Part shown: one piece after another, positions 50,201-53,269 of the stretch
Layout: the number at the start of each line of letters is the position of its first letter
Position numbering within the stretch: the stretch's first letter is position 1
From: Erinaceus europaeus
Taxonomy: Eukaryota > Chordata > Mammalia > Eulipotyphla > Erinaceidae
Reading direction: 5' to 3'
Assembly (NCBI RefSeq): GCF_950295315.1
Contig: NC_080179.1
Span: forward strand, 75,798,336-75,862,335
DNA length: 64,000 nucleotides
Translations under genes and position numbers: made by a program
The notes under the pieces: generated by a model
What the model was told of the DNA's origin: nothing
The model's database searches: none
The model's input: the letters and a program-made list of their open reading frames with translations, nothing else

Positions 50201-50857
50201 AAGTGACTTTTTTTTTTCCACAGTAAGCAAGATAGAGCTTCTTCAGAGAAAGAAAAAACTGAATGTGCTGCAGATTCACTAGATGACTCGACAAAAAGTC
50301 AAGAAAACCTGACAGTTTCGGAGAAGAAAAATGACACCTGTCTTGACGACCAGGCAGCCGGCCCAGAGGGCACCATCAGTAGTGATCCTAGCACCAGTAC
50401 AGATGAGGTGGAAAAGGACAAACAAATAGAGCACTTTTGTCAGGAAAGGGAATCAGAAACATGCCACAGTCCAGAAAACACCATGTCGAGTACTCAGGCT
50501 GAAGACCCCAGCTCCAGTGGCGAAGCAGCGGTGCCTTCAGAGATCATCAGCGACCTGCAGTTCACATGCGGTAATGGCGGTGGTGATGCCAGCTTCAATC
50601 AGTTTTTGAAGAAAACAGATGAACCTGGACCTGGAAGTTCTGATGCCAGCGAGCAGGACAATGTCCACTTGGAACCTTTGACCCCATCAGAGGAGCTCGA
50701 GTATGAAGCCACAGAGATCCTTCAGAAGGAGGAGGGGTTCCCCTCAGTCACAACTAGTAAGGGCATGCCTGATCAGACAAAGGCCGGGCCCGCAGAAGCC
50801 AGCCCCAGCGCTCCAGAGGACAAGGTAGATAAAGCAGGGGAACAAGAAAGAAGCTGA
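4876..50857 (+). CDS. ZNF280D: ZNF280D, 3' three-quarters of the gene (13 exons)
   Basis: The 13 exons join with consistent phases and encode about 721 residues of a C2H2 zinc-finger protein of the ZNF280 (suppressor of hairy wing-like) family. The translation has a consecutive run of zinc fingers, a Ser/Lys/Pro-rich linker, two further Cys/His clusters and a long acidic tail ending in ERS-stop. The tail words LEPLTPSE and YEATEILQK and the linker word [13 protein letters not shown] match what I recall of ZNF280D. ZNF280C, the nearest paralogue, lacks a tail of this length. The family is nuclear and predicted to bind DNA; its exact targets cannot be read from sequence. The normal gene starts upstream of this window, so no promoter or start codon is visible. 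One exon (18244-18550) carries an apparent one-base deletion and another (11999-12145) has a triplicated donor site. Intron structure rules out a processed copy. The choice of D over C rests on memory of the tail. Confidence 0.88.
5470..5668 (-). repeat. Antisense SINE, family B
   Basis: TATTTATTGGCTAGAGACAG start, GCTTTCCCTGCAGGTGGGGA core, GGTGCACCACCACC end. Confidence 0.85.
5832..5995 (+). repeat. SINE family C
   Basis: GGGCCAGCAAAATAGTTCAC head, GACCCAGGTTCAAGCCCAGC box B region, CTTTCTCTCTGCCTCTC body and an A-rich tail. Confidence 0.8.
6205..6410 (-). repeat. Antisense SINE, family B
   Basis: TTTTTATTGGGTTGAAACAG start, CATCTGCAGTGTTACTTTGC core, then GGGTTTGAACCCAGGTCC. Confidence 0.8.
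6455..6865. repeat. SINE family D (+) followed by antisense short SINE
   Basis: 6455-6590 is family D (GGTAGATAGCATAGTGGTTA ... CCAGAGCTGAACAGTGCTCT plus poly(A)). 6690-6865 is an antisense short SINE with GAAATTGAACCTGGGACC. Confidence 0.75.
7098..7312 (-). repeat. Antisense SINE, family B
   Basis: TTATTTATTGTATAGGAACA start, CCTGCAACACTGCTTCACC core, GGCTCAAACCCGGGTCC box B. Confidence 0.85.
7493..7690 (+). repeat. Decayed SINE, family B
   Basis: TGGGTCAAGCCCCCAGTCCC and CCACCTGCAGGAGGGAAG, followed by a pyrimidine-rich body and an A-rich end. The head is degenerate. Confidence 0.65.
8472..8790 (+). repeat. Adjacent SINEs, families C and D
   Basis: 8472-8640 is family C (GGGCCAGCAAAATGGCTCAC). 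8650-8790 is family D (GGTAGATAGTATAATGGTTA ... GAGCTGAGCAGTGCTCTGG plus A-run). Confidence 0.8.
9533..9690 (+). CDS. ZNF280D: ZNF280D coding exon w2
   Basis: The acceptor is TCATCTGTAG and the donor is GTGAGT. The exon supplies the closing histidines of the first finger (FMNHMKHH) and a whole second finger with CQHC and HIESTH. It ends with one base of the next codon, and the phase matches the following exon. Confidence 0.9.
9825..10110 (+). repeat. SINE family A
   Basis: A full copy starting GGGAGTCGGGCTGTAGCGCA. Imperfect duplications AAA(C/T)GTCTAAC flank it. It inserted 135 bp downstream of a ZNF280D exon. Confidence 0.93.
10286..10617 (+). repeat. SINE family A, long-tail variant
   Basis: Flanked by perfect duplications AAAAAGTATAATGG at 10272-10285 and 10618-10631. 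It carries the GCACTGAGCCCCAGCAATAA 3' block. Confidence 0.93.
10911..11011 (+). CDS. ZNF280D: ZNF280D coding exon w3
   Basis: The acceptor is CCAATATAG and the donor is GTACAC. It encodes one C2H2 finger (CKICELSF ... HMKDNH) followed by the linker [10 protein letters not shown], and ends in phase 0. The short length fits a one-finger-per-exon arrangement. Confidence 0.9.
11012..11998. other. Intron without recognised element
   Basis: Non-repetitive AT-rich intron between two ZNF280D exons. I see no SINE and no further exon. A G-run lies near 11470-11480. Confidence 0.5.
11999..12145 (+). CDS. ZNF280D: ZNF280D coding exon w4
   Basis: The acceptor is TATTTGTAG and the first donor is CAG|GTGAGT. 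Its 49 codons hold a finger beginning VCSYRSS and a second beginning [11 protein letters not shown], ending with HYMKHQ. The last 49 bases plus the start of the donor are repeated twice more downstream, so three identical CAG|GTGAGT donors sit 52 bp apart. Only the first keeps the reading frame: reading past it gives GTG AGT CAT TAA. Confidence 0.9.
12097..12252 (+). repeat. 52-bp tandem triplication across a splice donor
   Basis: Three head-to-tail 52-bp copies (12097-12148, 12149-12200, 12201-12252) span the last 49 bases of a ZNF280D coding exon and the first donor bases. Copies 2 and 3 are identical to each other. They differ from copy 1 at one base, where ATG (12134-12136) becomes AGG. 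Each copy ends in the same donor nonamer. Confidence 0.97.
12253..13689. other. Intron without recognised element
   Basis: About 1.4 kb free of recognisable SINE or L1. A stretch near 12880-13140 has the look of constrained non-coding DNA (see findings). No coding exon seen. Confidence 0.45.
13690..13835 (-). repeat. Antisense short SINE
   Basis: T-run and AGATATATTGAG, then GGTGCCAGGGATAGGCCCTC and a CCACTACCCCACCTCC end. Confidence 0.65.
14225..14420 (-). mobile_element. Old L1 3'-end-like fragment, antisense
   Basis: CACTTTATTGGGGAAAGTAC recalls the antisense L1 3' ends elsewhere in the window (TTTCTTTATTGGGGAATTAA). It is diverged. Confidence 0.4.
14712..15290 (-). repeat. Antisense SINE and L1-like remnant
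   Basis: 14712-14845 is an antisense SINE (TGTTGAGCCTGGGTCTCACG ... CTAGCCAAGTGAGCTGC). 15060-15290 is a decayed L1 3'-end-like stretch. Confidence 0.45.
15465..15760 (-). mobile_element. Repeat family R, antisense copy 1
   Basis: A T-rich left border, then ATAGGATAAGAGGGGTACAG, CACCACCAAAACTCCGTATC and GGGATGCAGAAGGTGGAAGG. The T-rich left edge and ragged right edge fit a 5'-truncated retroelement lying antisense. Confidence 0.75.
15910..16085 (+). repeat. SINE family D
   Basis: Contains GAGTCTGAGATCCCAGGTTC and GCTAGAGCTGAGCAGTGCTC, then a TC-rich tail. It ends 100 bp before a ZNF280D exon. Confidence 0.75.
16185..16319 (+). CDS. ZNF280D: ZNF280D coding exon w5
   Basis: The acceptor is TTTCTCTAAATAG and the donor is GTGAGT. 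Its 45 codons run phase 0 to phase 0. It holds a C2H2 finger (CTKCRLQF ... HKTQHH) followed by the basic linker [13 protein letters not shown], which is typical of the ZNF280 family. Confidence 0.92.
16320..17987. other. Intron without recognised element
   Basis: About 1.7 kb of intron in which I recognise no SINE, L1 or exon. Confidence 0.45.
17988..18152 (+). repeat. Intronic repeat shared with 22590-22744
   Basis: This AT-rich block aligns by eye with 22590-22744. Both share AGCATGAATATTT, GATAACT(G/A)AA followed by TCAAT, and TTAAAATAGTT in the same order. Its family is unknown to me. Confidence 0.6.
18244..18550 (+). CDS. ZNF280D: ZNF280D coding exon w6, with apparent frameshift
   Basis: The acceptor is GTTTCTAG and the donor is GTAATG. 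The exon begins VTIRASVGP and stays in frame through TLQLSPPR. After about 18342 the recognisable protein continues in another frame (TKIVATKNP ... [13 protein letters not shown]), and the original frame meets TGA at 18382-18384. The exon is 307 bp and phase bookkeeping needs 308, so one base is missing between the AGA and CGA triplets. The second half is rich in Ser-Lys-Pro steps and carries a perfect five-codon duplication (PSASK twice, 18405-18434). Whether the missing base is real or an assembly error cannot be told here. Confidence 0.88.
19065..19205 (+). CDS. ZNF280D: ZNF280D coding exon w7
   Basis: The acceptor is TCTCCTAAG and the donor is GTAAGA. Split Arg/Ser codons match both neighbours. 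It encodes the Cys/His block HKCIECC ... [12 protein letters not shown] followed by SKAYVNHMM. This is the paired half-finger arrangement of the ZNF280 family rather than a plain C2H2 finger. Confidence 0.92.
19206..20180. other. Intron start with decayed SINE pieces
   Basis: 19240-19340 carries a family C-like remnant (CTGTACTGTGGCTAGTCTTT) and 19640-19765 an antisense short SINE (GATGCTGGGCATCGAAGGAG). The rest is unrecognised. Confidence 0.5.
20180..20430 (-). repeat. Antisense short SINEs
   Basis: Two pieces with GTGTTGGGGATTCTTCTC and GATGCCGGGGATCAAACTTG. The second ends in the CTCCCCAGCC motif, at the start of the 92-bp duplication. Confidence 0.6.
20407..20590 (+). repeat. 92-bp tandem duplication
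   Basis: 20407-20498 is repeated at 20499-20590 with only a few differences, mostly in the AGTCTAGC-rich right end, which also forms a short hairpin. Confidence 0.92.
20895..20985 (-). repeat. Antisense SINE, family D (partial)
   Basis: GCCAGGGATTGAACCTGGGG, then CTCAGGCATGAAAGAC and TTTGCATAACTGTTAG. Confidence 0.75.
21005..21830 (-). mobile_element. Old L1 3' end, antisense, split by a younger L1
   Basis: 21005-21463 and 21742-21830 read as one old antisense L1 3' end (TTCCATCCATTTTGTCCCAA, CTATTGTGAATAATGCAGCT, then CAACAGTGTAACAGAG). A younger L1 fragment interrupts it at GGTAATTCT. Confidence 0.75.
21464..21741 (-). mobile_element. Young L1 3' end, antisense (nested)
   Basis: A T-run followed by TTTCTTTATTGGGGAATTAA and AGTCTTTTACTTTGATGCAA. 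The same sequence recurs at 35641 and 54265 and, in sense, at 44759. The host motif GGTAATTCT is repeated on both sides, as a target-site duplication would be. Confidence 0.85.
21850..22450 (-). mobile_element. Repeat family R, antisense copy 2 (long)
   Basis: It starts TTTAATAATGCTTAACAAGA and matches family R for about 600 bp, including GGCCCGTGACGCTAATAATT and GAGTAGCTTCCAAATATGAG near the right end. Confidence 0.75.
22590..22744 (+). repeat. Intronic repeat shared with 17988-18152
   Basis: Second copy of the AT-rich block at 17988-18152; it lies directly before a family C SINE. Confidence 0.6.
22745..22935 (+). repeat. SINE family C
   Basis: GCCAGCTAAATAACCCACTT head, GAGGAAAGCTTCAGTGCTGT body and a TCTGAAAAAGTCATCC end. 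Confidence 0.7.
22936..23480. other. Intron without recognised element
   Basis: I see no known repeat or coding exon here. Confidence 0.4.
23490..23680 (+). repeat. Decayed SINE
   Basis: GGGGAGGTGACTGATGGACA head, CCTGGCACCAAATAAGACAA and a GTGTCTCTCCACCC body. The family is uncertain. Confidence 0.5.
23978..24175 (+). repeat. SINE family B
   Basis: GGCCGGGTGGTGGAGCACCT head, GACCCGGGTTCAAGGCCCTG box B, poly(A) tail. Confidence 0.9.
24353..24387 (+). repeat. (TG)n microsatellite
   Basis: About 17 uninterrupted TG dinucleotides. Confidence 0.97.
24770..25200 (-). repeat. Antisense SINE D and old L1 remnant
   Basis: 24770-24910 is antisense family D (GAGCTCTGCTCAGCTCTGGC). 25085-25200 resembles an old antisense L1 3' end (TTTTATTAAGGTATAGCTTA). 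Confidence 0.6.
25312..25365 (+). repeat. (GT)n run passing into GCGCGTGCGCG
   Basis: More than 17 GT units run into TGTGCGCGTGCGCGTGC. The result is about 54 bp of almost unbroken purine-pyrimidine alternation. Confidence 0.95.
25480..25670 (-). repeat. Antisense SINE, family B
   Basis: TGTTTATTGGATAGAGACAG start, then GGCTCAAACCCAGGTCC. Confidence 0.8.
26252..26760 (+). repeat. SINE cluster (three copies)
   Basis: 26252-26430 is family B (GGGCCAGGCAGTGGTGCACC). 26436-26640 has GGGACCAGGTGGTGGTTCCG. 26636-26760 has GCTGGGGAAGCCACTTGGTA with a G-run near 26675. Confidence 0.65.
26902..26964 (+). CDS. ZNF280D: ZNF280D coding exon w8
   Basis: The acceptor is TTGTCTCTCTAG and the donor is GTAACT. 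It is a small 63-bp exon encoding [19 protein letters not shown], with a split Arg codon at its end. It continues the preceding Cys/His cluster and is basic. Confidence 0.9.
27080..27260 (-). mobile_element. Old L1 3' end, antisense
   Basis: GTGTAGCCATCACCACAGTT, AAAGAAACTCTGCCCATTAG and CAACCTCTAGTCTGCTTTCT are the familiar antisense words of old mammalian L1 3' ends. Confidence 0.7.
28057..28175 (+). CDS. ZNF280D: ZNF280D coding exon w9
   Basis: The acceptor is a T-run ending TAATAG and the donor is GTAAGT. It encodes [19 protein letters not shown] followed by MATHLSQH, the last zinc finger, and then a short tail. It ends after one base of a Val codon. Confidence 0.92.
28313..28349 (+). 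CDS. ZNF280D: ZNF280D micro-exon w10
   Basis: A 37-bp exon with acceptor TCTAATTTCAG and donor GTAAGT. It encodes [12 protein letters not shown] and two bases of a Glu codon. It precedes a 14-kb intron that contains another strong acceptor at 28950. Confidence 0.9.
28350..28949. other. Intron upstream of the 28950 acceptor
   Basis: No repeat or exon recognised. The last 20 bases form a good polypyrimidine tract. Confidence 0.45.
28950..29441 (+). other. Gag-like open stretch behind a splice acceptor; candidate alternative 3' exon
   Basis: A good acceptor (pyrimidine tract ending ATTTTTCAG at 28949) opens about 490 bp that is more GC-rich than its flanks. Forward frame 3 is open from about 28890 to the TAA just before 29442 except for one TGA near 29109. 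It contains a Cys/His pattern ([14 protein letters not shown], then CLFCLSKEH, then ACSKL) that resembles the zinc-knuckle region of DIRS1-like and related retroelement gag proteins. That is the class from which the LAP2-alpha domain is thought to derive. The frame that exon w10 would feed by splicing is a different one; it is open for about 72 codons to TAG at 29164. It is either a retroelement relic or an exapted terminal exon; nothing here decides. Confidence 0.4.
29442..30600. other. Repeat-free AT-rich intron or possible alternative 3' UTR
   Basis: About 1.1 kb without any SINE or L1, unusual in this window. It carries AATAAA at 30028 and 30081. It would be the 3' UTR if the 28950 acceptor opens a terminal exon. 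Confidence 0.35.
30028..30033 (+). promoter_or_regulatory. Intronic AATAAA signal
   Basis: AATAAA sits about 590 bp downstream of the gag-like open stretch in repeat-poor AT-rich sequence; a second AATAAA lies near 30081. If the stretch at 28950 is a terminal exon, these would be its polyadenylation signals. In AT-rich introns such hexamers are common by chance. Confidence 0.3.
30602..30975 (+). repeat. Two tandemly inserted family B SINEs
   Basis: 30602-30780 begins GGGGGCAGGGCAGTGGTGCA. 30786-30975 begins GGGTCCGGGCAGTGACACAC. Confidence 0.8.
31490..31970. repeat. Family D SINEs, one antisense and one sense
   Basis: 31490-31615 is antisense (AGAACACTGCTCAGCTCTGA). 31835-31970 is sense (CATGCATGAGACGCCATCAG) and ends in seven GAAA units. 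Confidence 0.75.
32325..32800 (+). repeat. Three decayed tRNA-derived SINEs
   Basis: 32325-32450 (GGCTGGGCTAGTGGCTCTTT; TTCAAAACCTG as box B), 32525-32620 (GGTGGCTCAGCAGAGTTACA) and 32650-32800 (GAGCCAGAGACACAGCTCGG). Confidence 0.55.
32801..33400. other. Intron without recognised element
   Basis: No repeat or exon recognised. Confidence 0.4.
33405..33640 (+). repeat. SINE, family B-like
   Basis: GGGGTGGCTCACACCGTAGA head, GACCCAGGTTCAAGCCTCCA box B, CTGCAGGGGAAGCTTCATGA core. Confidence 0.75.
33724..34008 (-). repeat. SINE family A, antisense
   Basis: A full antisense copy flanked by perfect duplications GGTGTTCACATTTCT (33709-33723 and 34009-34023). The head end is slightly altered (CTCCCCCGCCCGCC). 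Confidence 0.95.
34110..34760. other. GC-rich unclassified block
   Basis: About 650 bp, clearly richer in GC than the flanks, with short ORFs on both strands but no recognisable domain. It may be an L1 5' UTR or LTR piece. I cannot place it. Confidence 0.35.
34870..35095 (-). repeat. Antisense SINE
   Basis: CAAGGTTATCACTGGGGTCT left part and GGTGCACCGCCGGGCCCCC right end, as in family B in antisense. Confidence 0.65.
35385..35525 (-). repeat. Antisense SINE, family D
   Basis: GAACATTACTCAGCTGTGGC, then GAGATTGAACCTGGGACC and ATGCAATCTCCCCAGCC. Confidence 0.8.
35641..36045 (-). mobile_element. L1 3' end, antisense
   Basis: A T-run, TTTCTTTATTGGGGAATTAA, AGTCTTTTATTTTGGTGCAA and GAGTAGCATTCCGTTGTGCA. 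It has the same left border as 21464 and 54265. Confidence 0.88.
36175..36320 (+). repeat. SINE family B (short)
   Basis: ACTAGACGGTGGCGTACCTG head, CCCAGGTTCCAGCCCCCAGT, CACCTGCAGGAGGCGAGC. Confidence 0.8.
36615..36790 (+). repeat. Decayed SINE
   Basis: CCGGCTGAGAGATAACTCAC head, AAGCCCTGGCACCACAATGG, then a TCTCTGTC body and an AATAAAAAGC end. Confidence 0.55.
37259..37400 (-). repeat. Antisense short SINE starting in a (GA)n run
   Basis: About 15 GA units, then ATACCAGAGCATCGCTCTGG and GGGGATAAACTCAAGATCTC. Confidence 0.7.
37679..37926 (-). repeat. SINE family A, antisense
   Basis: Perfect duplications TCAACTGTTAATTCT flank it (37664-37678 and 37927-37941). About 30 bp are missing between the CCGCCTG and GTGGGGAGCC motifs compared with other copies. 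Confidence 0.93.
37990..38415 (-). repeat. (TACA)n plus two antisense SINEs
   Basis: About nine TACA units at 37990-38028, antisense family B at 38040-38195 and an antisense short SINE at 38270-38415. Confidence 0.7.
38416..39963. other. Long intron segment without SINE
   Basis: About 1.5 kb with no SINE or L1 that I recognise. A poly(A) run (about 39200-39223) and a poly(T) run (about 39282-39306) sit 60 bp apart. No exon seen. Confidence 0.45.
39964..40001. other. 17-bp perfect inverted repeat with 4-base loop
   Basis: The left arm TTGCTTATTGGGCTAAA (39964-39980) and the right arm (39985-40001) are exact reverse complements around the loop AACC. No T-run follows, so it is not a Pol III or bacterial-type terminator. 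Confidence 0.95.
40137..40390. repeat. SINE pieces, one sense and one antisense family D
   Basis: 40137-40235 (CTGGGAGGTGGCACAGTGGA) is sense. 40245-40390 (GACCACTGCTCAGCTCTGGT) is antisense. Confidence 0.75.
40420..40877 (+). repeat. Composite of family B and family A SINEs
   Basis: 40420-40615 is family B (GGGGCTGGGTGGTGGCGCAC). 40627-40877 is family A (GTCGGGCGGTAGCGCAGCGG). The motif AAAAGTAAAATT occurs on the outside of the pair at about 40405 and 40878. Confidence 0.9.
40890..41400. other. Intron without recognised element
   Basis: AT-rich unique sequence; no exon or repeat seen. Confidence 0.4.
41405..41610 (+). repeat. SINE family B
   Basis: GGGGCTGGGTGGTGGTGCAC head and CCCAGGTTCAAGCCCCCAGT box B. 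Confidence 0.92.
41815..42065 (-). mobile_element. Repeat family R, antisense copy 3
   Basis: A T-run, CGTAGGATAGGAGGGGTACA and GGGATGCAGAAGGTGGAAGG. It ends 320 bp before exon w11. Confidence 0.8.
42382..42427 (+). CDS. ZNF280D: ZNF280D micro-exon w11
   Basis: A 46-bp exon with acceptor TTGTTTTCAAG and donor GTAAAT. It completes the split Glu codon and encodes [15 protein letters not shown], then ends in phase 0. The QEPVS word agrees with what I recall of the ZNF280D tail. Confidence 0.85.
42590..43060 (-). repeat. Old L1 3'-end-like fragment and antisense SINE
   Basis: 42590-42860 has GTGCAGTATACCACTCACAG, recalling the L1 3' words at 35641 and 54265. 42930-43050 is an antisense SINE (GAGAGGGAAAGAGGCAGAGA). 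Confidence 0.5.
43609..43894 (+). repeat. SINE family A
   Basis: Perfect 16-bp duplications AAAATACTAGTCACAG at 43593-43608 and 43895-43910 flank a near-complete copy that lacks the GGTTCGA box B motif (a small deletion after CCCAGTT). Confidence 0.95.
43960..44540. repeat. Cluster of decayed SINEs
   Basis: 43960-44130 is family B-like (+). 44300-44410 is family D (+) and 44435-44540 a family D-like antisense copy. Confidence 0.65.
44759..44882 (+). mobile_element. Severely 5'-truncated L1 3' end, sense
   Basis: About 110 bp ending AATTCCCCAATAAAGAAGT plus poly(A). It is the reverse complement of the L1 3' ends at 21464, 35641 and 54265. Perfect 16-bp duplications AAGAATATGTCATCCC lie at 44743-44758 and 44883-44898. 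Confidence 0.95.
45023..45088 (+). repeat. (GT)33 microsatellite
   Basis: A pure GT run of about 33 units at the end of a decayed SINE (44925-45022). Confidence 0.97.
45500..46270 (+). mobile_element. Old L1 ORF2 relic, sense
   Basis: ACACATTCTTCTCAACCGCG, GAAATCAATAGAAAAAGAAG, GGAAGTTAAACAACGAAATT and TTTGGCTTTCAGAGCAAAGA occur in the order of old mammalian L1 ORF2. It is full of stops and shifts. Confidence 0.7.
46770..46915 (-). repeat. Antisense short SINE
   Basis: AGTGTCAGGAATCGAACTGG, then CCAGTACTGTATCCACTGTA. Confidence 0.65.
47145..47465 (-). repeat. Antisense SINE with internal TC-rich tract
   Basis: CACTGCTCCACCGCTCGTGA and GGACTTGAGCCCGGATCC, ending GTGAGCTATCTCCC. A TCTCTCTCTC tract lies inside. 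Confidence 0.7.
47609..47906 (-). repeat. SINE family A, antisense
   Basis: Perfect 16-bp duplications TATCAGTTCAATTTCT flank it (47593-47608 and 47907-47922). Confidence 0.96.
47923..48456. other. Intron without recognised element
   Basis: No repeat or exon seen. Confidence 0.4.
48457..48690 (+). repeat. SINE family B
   Basis: GGGGCCTGATGGTGGTGCAC head, CCCTGGTTCAAGCCCCCTGG box B, AATAAATAAATAAA tail. Confidence 0.9.
48870..49110 (-). mobile_element. Repeat family R, antisense copy 4
   Basis: A T-rich left edge, TTGTAGGATAAGAGGGGTAC, then GAGTCTGGCTTCTGTAATTG. It ends about 190 bp before exon w12. Confidence 0.8.
49303..49358 (+). CDS. ZNF280D: ZNF280D small exon w12
   Basis: A 56-bp exon with acceptor ATAATTTCAG and donor GTAAAT. 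It encodes [18 protein letters not shown] and two bases of a Ser codon. It is acidic and hydrophilic, like the following tail exon. Confidence 0.88.
49570..49800 (-). repeat. Antisense decayed SINE
   Basis: TAGGGTTAACGTCTGGGGCT, a purine-rich body, CACCTGCAACAATACCTGAC and a GCTATCGCCTGGCCCC end. Confidence 0.65.
49801..50223. other. Intron before the last exon
   Basis: Non-repetitive apart from T-runs; it ends in a long polypyrimidine tract and CCACAG. Confidence 0.5.
50224..50857 (+). CDS. ZNF280D: ZNF280D last coding exon w13
   Basis: The acceptor is a T-run ending CCACAG and the stop is TGA at 50855-50857. About 210 residues of acidic, Ser/Glu/Asp-rich, probably disordered tail with no zinc finger. 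The conserved words are [20 protein letters not shown] and a terminal ERS. The frame is intact throughout, which argues that the gene is under constraint despite the exon w6 break. Confidence 0.93.
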
Positions 50858-51184
50858 GATCAGTCGCCCCGAGTTTTAGCATCCCAACTCAGAGTGTTTA
50901 GAACAGCGCTGTCAGGCGAGCTCAGTGGTGCTGTAGGGCTCAGAAAGAGAACAGTGTGAGGGATGCTCCTAGCGCTTGGCCTGTATGCGCAGGCTGGCTT
51001 AGAAGAAAAAGCAAAAAGCCCACCAACAGTAGCACGACACTTGCAGCTTTCTAAGAAGGTTAAGAAAAATGAATAGGGTTTTCATGAAAGTAAAGTCTGC
51101 GATGAAAAAAATCCCATTAAGCGCTTTCCAAGGACCTAGAGCTCTGTTGCCATGTGAACCACTTATTAGAATTTTAGGCGTATT

Positions 51185-51190
51185 AATAAA
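51185..51190 (+). promoter_or_regulatory. Proximal polyadenylation signal
   Basis: AATAAA lies about 330 bp after the stop codon, within TTAATAAAGC. Use would give a short 3' UTR. Confidence 0.5.
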
Positions 51191-52150
51191 GCTTTTGAAA
51201 CTTCTGTCAACCTAAGGTAAAGATCCTTGTTGCTTCTCTCTCCTTTATCATTAAAGGAGCAGAGAGGACACCACATACCTTTTGGGAATAACTCATTTAA
51301 AATAATGGCAGATTTGGCATTGTTAATGAGATTTTTATATTTATTATGATACTGTTAAATGGAGCATGTTGAGAGTGCTAAAAGTAATTGATCCAATGAG
51401 AATTTGAATGAACAAAACTTAATTTTGGATTTCATGTAACACTCCAGACAGTCCGAGCATGTAAACAGAATATTCAGATTTTTGGACCTCCATACAAGTG
51501 TTAGCCTGCCAGGCTGTAAGCTTCCCTTAATTAAAACTTTCAGTGAAAGTGAAATTATTAAAATATAAATTTATATTTGTGCTTTTTGTCAGTTTGTAAG
51601 CTGTGCAGAAATTTGTTGATATACTTAGCTGTACAAAGTAGAAGCCCCACTGTTAATATTGCTGTAGTTATTTTTGCTCTTAATATTATTTTAATGGTCA
51701 TCTTTAGAAATAGACCCATAAAAAATGGTCTGGAAACCAAACCAAAGTATGTTATGATGTAGATACTGTAAAGCAGTTAACTAAAAAACATGCCCTGAGC
51801 GAATTCAGCCATGTGTAAGTGACTCTTCTCTTTCGCTGTAAAATAGAAATTTAACATGGGACCGAAAGCTGTAATGGAACACTTGGTTTGAGGACAGTTC
51901 GCCTAATTTATCCAAAAACTGGCTGCTAAATTGATTTGTCAGTTGTTTTTTTAATCACCTAGGATAAAATGTAGAGCTAAGTAATATGAATAACAATTGT
52001 TTGCTTTTAAAAACTAAAATTTTTATTTAACATGCTACATTTCTACTTAAAATGTGCTTTTAGTTATTAAATTTTGTTTCACTGTATGTTAAATGTTTAA
52101 ATAGCAATGAAAATACTGCTGTACATAATAGTTTTTGAGTACATATTTGC

Positions 52151-52156
52151 AATAAA
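52151..52156 (+). promoter_or_regulatory. Distal polyadenylation signal
   Basis: AATAAA is followed by a T-rich element (GCATTTTTTAG). The repeat-free block ends just after it and a SINE inserts about 65 bp further on, so this is the likely main cleavage region. Confidence 0.65.
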
Positions 52157-52240
52157 AATCTGTCCTTGAATGATTGCATTTTTTAGAAACTGTTTGAATT
52201 GCATTACTACTTTTGGTGCATTTAGAAATGGTATATATAG

Positions 52241-52485
52241 CTCCAAGGACCGGCATAAGGATCCCGGTTCGAACCCTGGCTCCCCACCTGCAGGGGAGTC
52301 ACTTCACAGGCGGTGAAGCAGGTCTGCAGGTGTCTATCTTTCTCTCCTCCTCTCTGTCTTCCCCTCCTCTCTCCATTTCTCTCTGTCTTATCCAACAAGG
52401 ACAACAACAATAATAACTACAACAATAAAACAAGGGCAACAAAAGGGAATAAATAAATAAAATAAATATTTAAAAAAAAAGAAAG
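52241..52485 (+). repeat. 5'-truncated SINE family A just past the gene
   Basis: It begins inside the tRNA-like head (AAGGACCGGCATAAGGATCC) and has a full body and tail. The flanks repeat AGAAATGGTATA, so truncation happened at insertion. Confidence 0.92.
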
Positions 52486-52905
52486 AAATGGTATAGCTCA
52501 AGGATATTTCATGTCTTCTTTAAGTGACATTTTATTTACTCTAAGACTTCGTTAGAGCCAACTTAATCTTATTCTGAAGTAGTGCTTCCTACCATATTTA
52601 CAGTTCCCAGCATTTATATTGAATGACCAACCCTCTTGAAAATAAATCAGTTTTTGCAAATAACACTCCCATTAATACTAATTACAATTTCCTTATTCCT
52701 AGTTATGCCTAATTATGGGCATATGAAGTGAAGAACTTTTTGGCTTAAAGAAGATCTAGTGATTCTTTGATTTTAGGACTTGAGAAATTTGACTCAAGTG
52801 AAGGACTTAGAAACCATTTTAATGGAAAAAAATGTATATAATTTCAAGATACACTTTACATAATAATAATAGAAATGTTAGCCTCATTCCATTTTTTGTA
52901 GGTTT
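52486..52905. other. Intergenic, unrecognised
   Basis: About 400 bp of AT-rich sequence with no element I recognise. Confidence 0.4.
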
Positions 52906-52909
52906 CTTA

Positions 52910-53250
52910 GGGGGCTGGATGGTCGTGCAGCAGGTTAAGCACACATGGTGTATAAAGCTCAAGGACCCGAGTAAGGATCCCGGTTCGAGCCCCCGGCTCC
53001 CCACCTGCAGGGGAGTCGCTTCACAAGTGGTGAAGCAGGTCTGCAGGTGTCTGTCTTTCTCTCCTCCACTGCGTCTTCCCCTCCTCTCTCCATATATCTC
53101 CGTCCTATCCAACAACAATGATAGCAATAACAACAATAATAATAACAATAACGATAAACAAAAGGAAAAAAAATTAGCCTCCAGGAGCATTGGGTTCATA
53201 GTGCAGGCGCTGAGCCCCAGCAATAACCCCGGAGGCAAAAAAAGGAAGAA
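52910..53250 (+). repeat. SINE family A, long-tail variant
   Basis: GGGGCTGGATGGTCGTGCAG head, CGGTTCGAGCCCCCGG box B and a CCCCAGCAATAACCCCGGAG tail block. Confidence 0.92.
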
Positions 53251-53269
53251 AGAAAGAGGATGTGTATTT

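Larger units (their letters stand above)
50858..52175 (+). other. ZNF280D: ZNF280D 3' UTR
   Basis: About 1.3 kb of AT-rich sequence follows the stop codon. It is free of SINEs and L1, unlike everything around it, and ends near the second AATAAA. The end coordinate is inferred from that signal. Confidence 0.75.

Noticed and set aside
4876..50857. ZNF280C instead of ZNF280D
   Set aside because: The acidic tail of more than 200 residues and its LEPLTPSE and EATEILQK words fit my memory of the D paralogue; a protein search would settle it.
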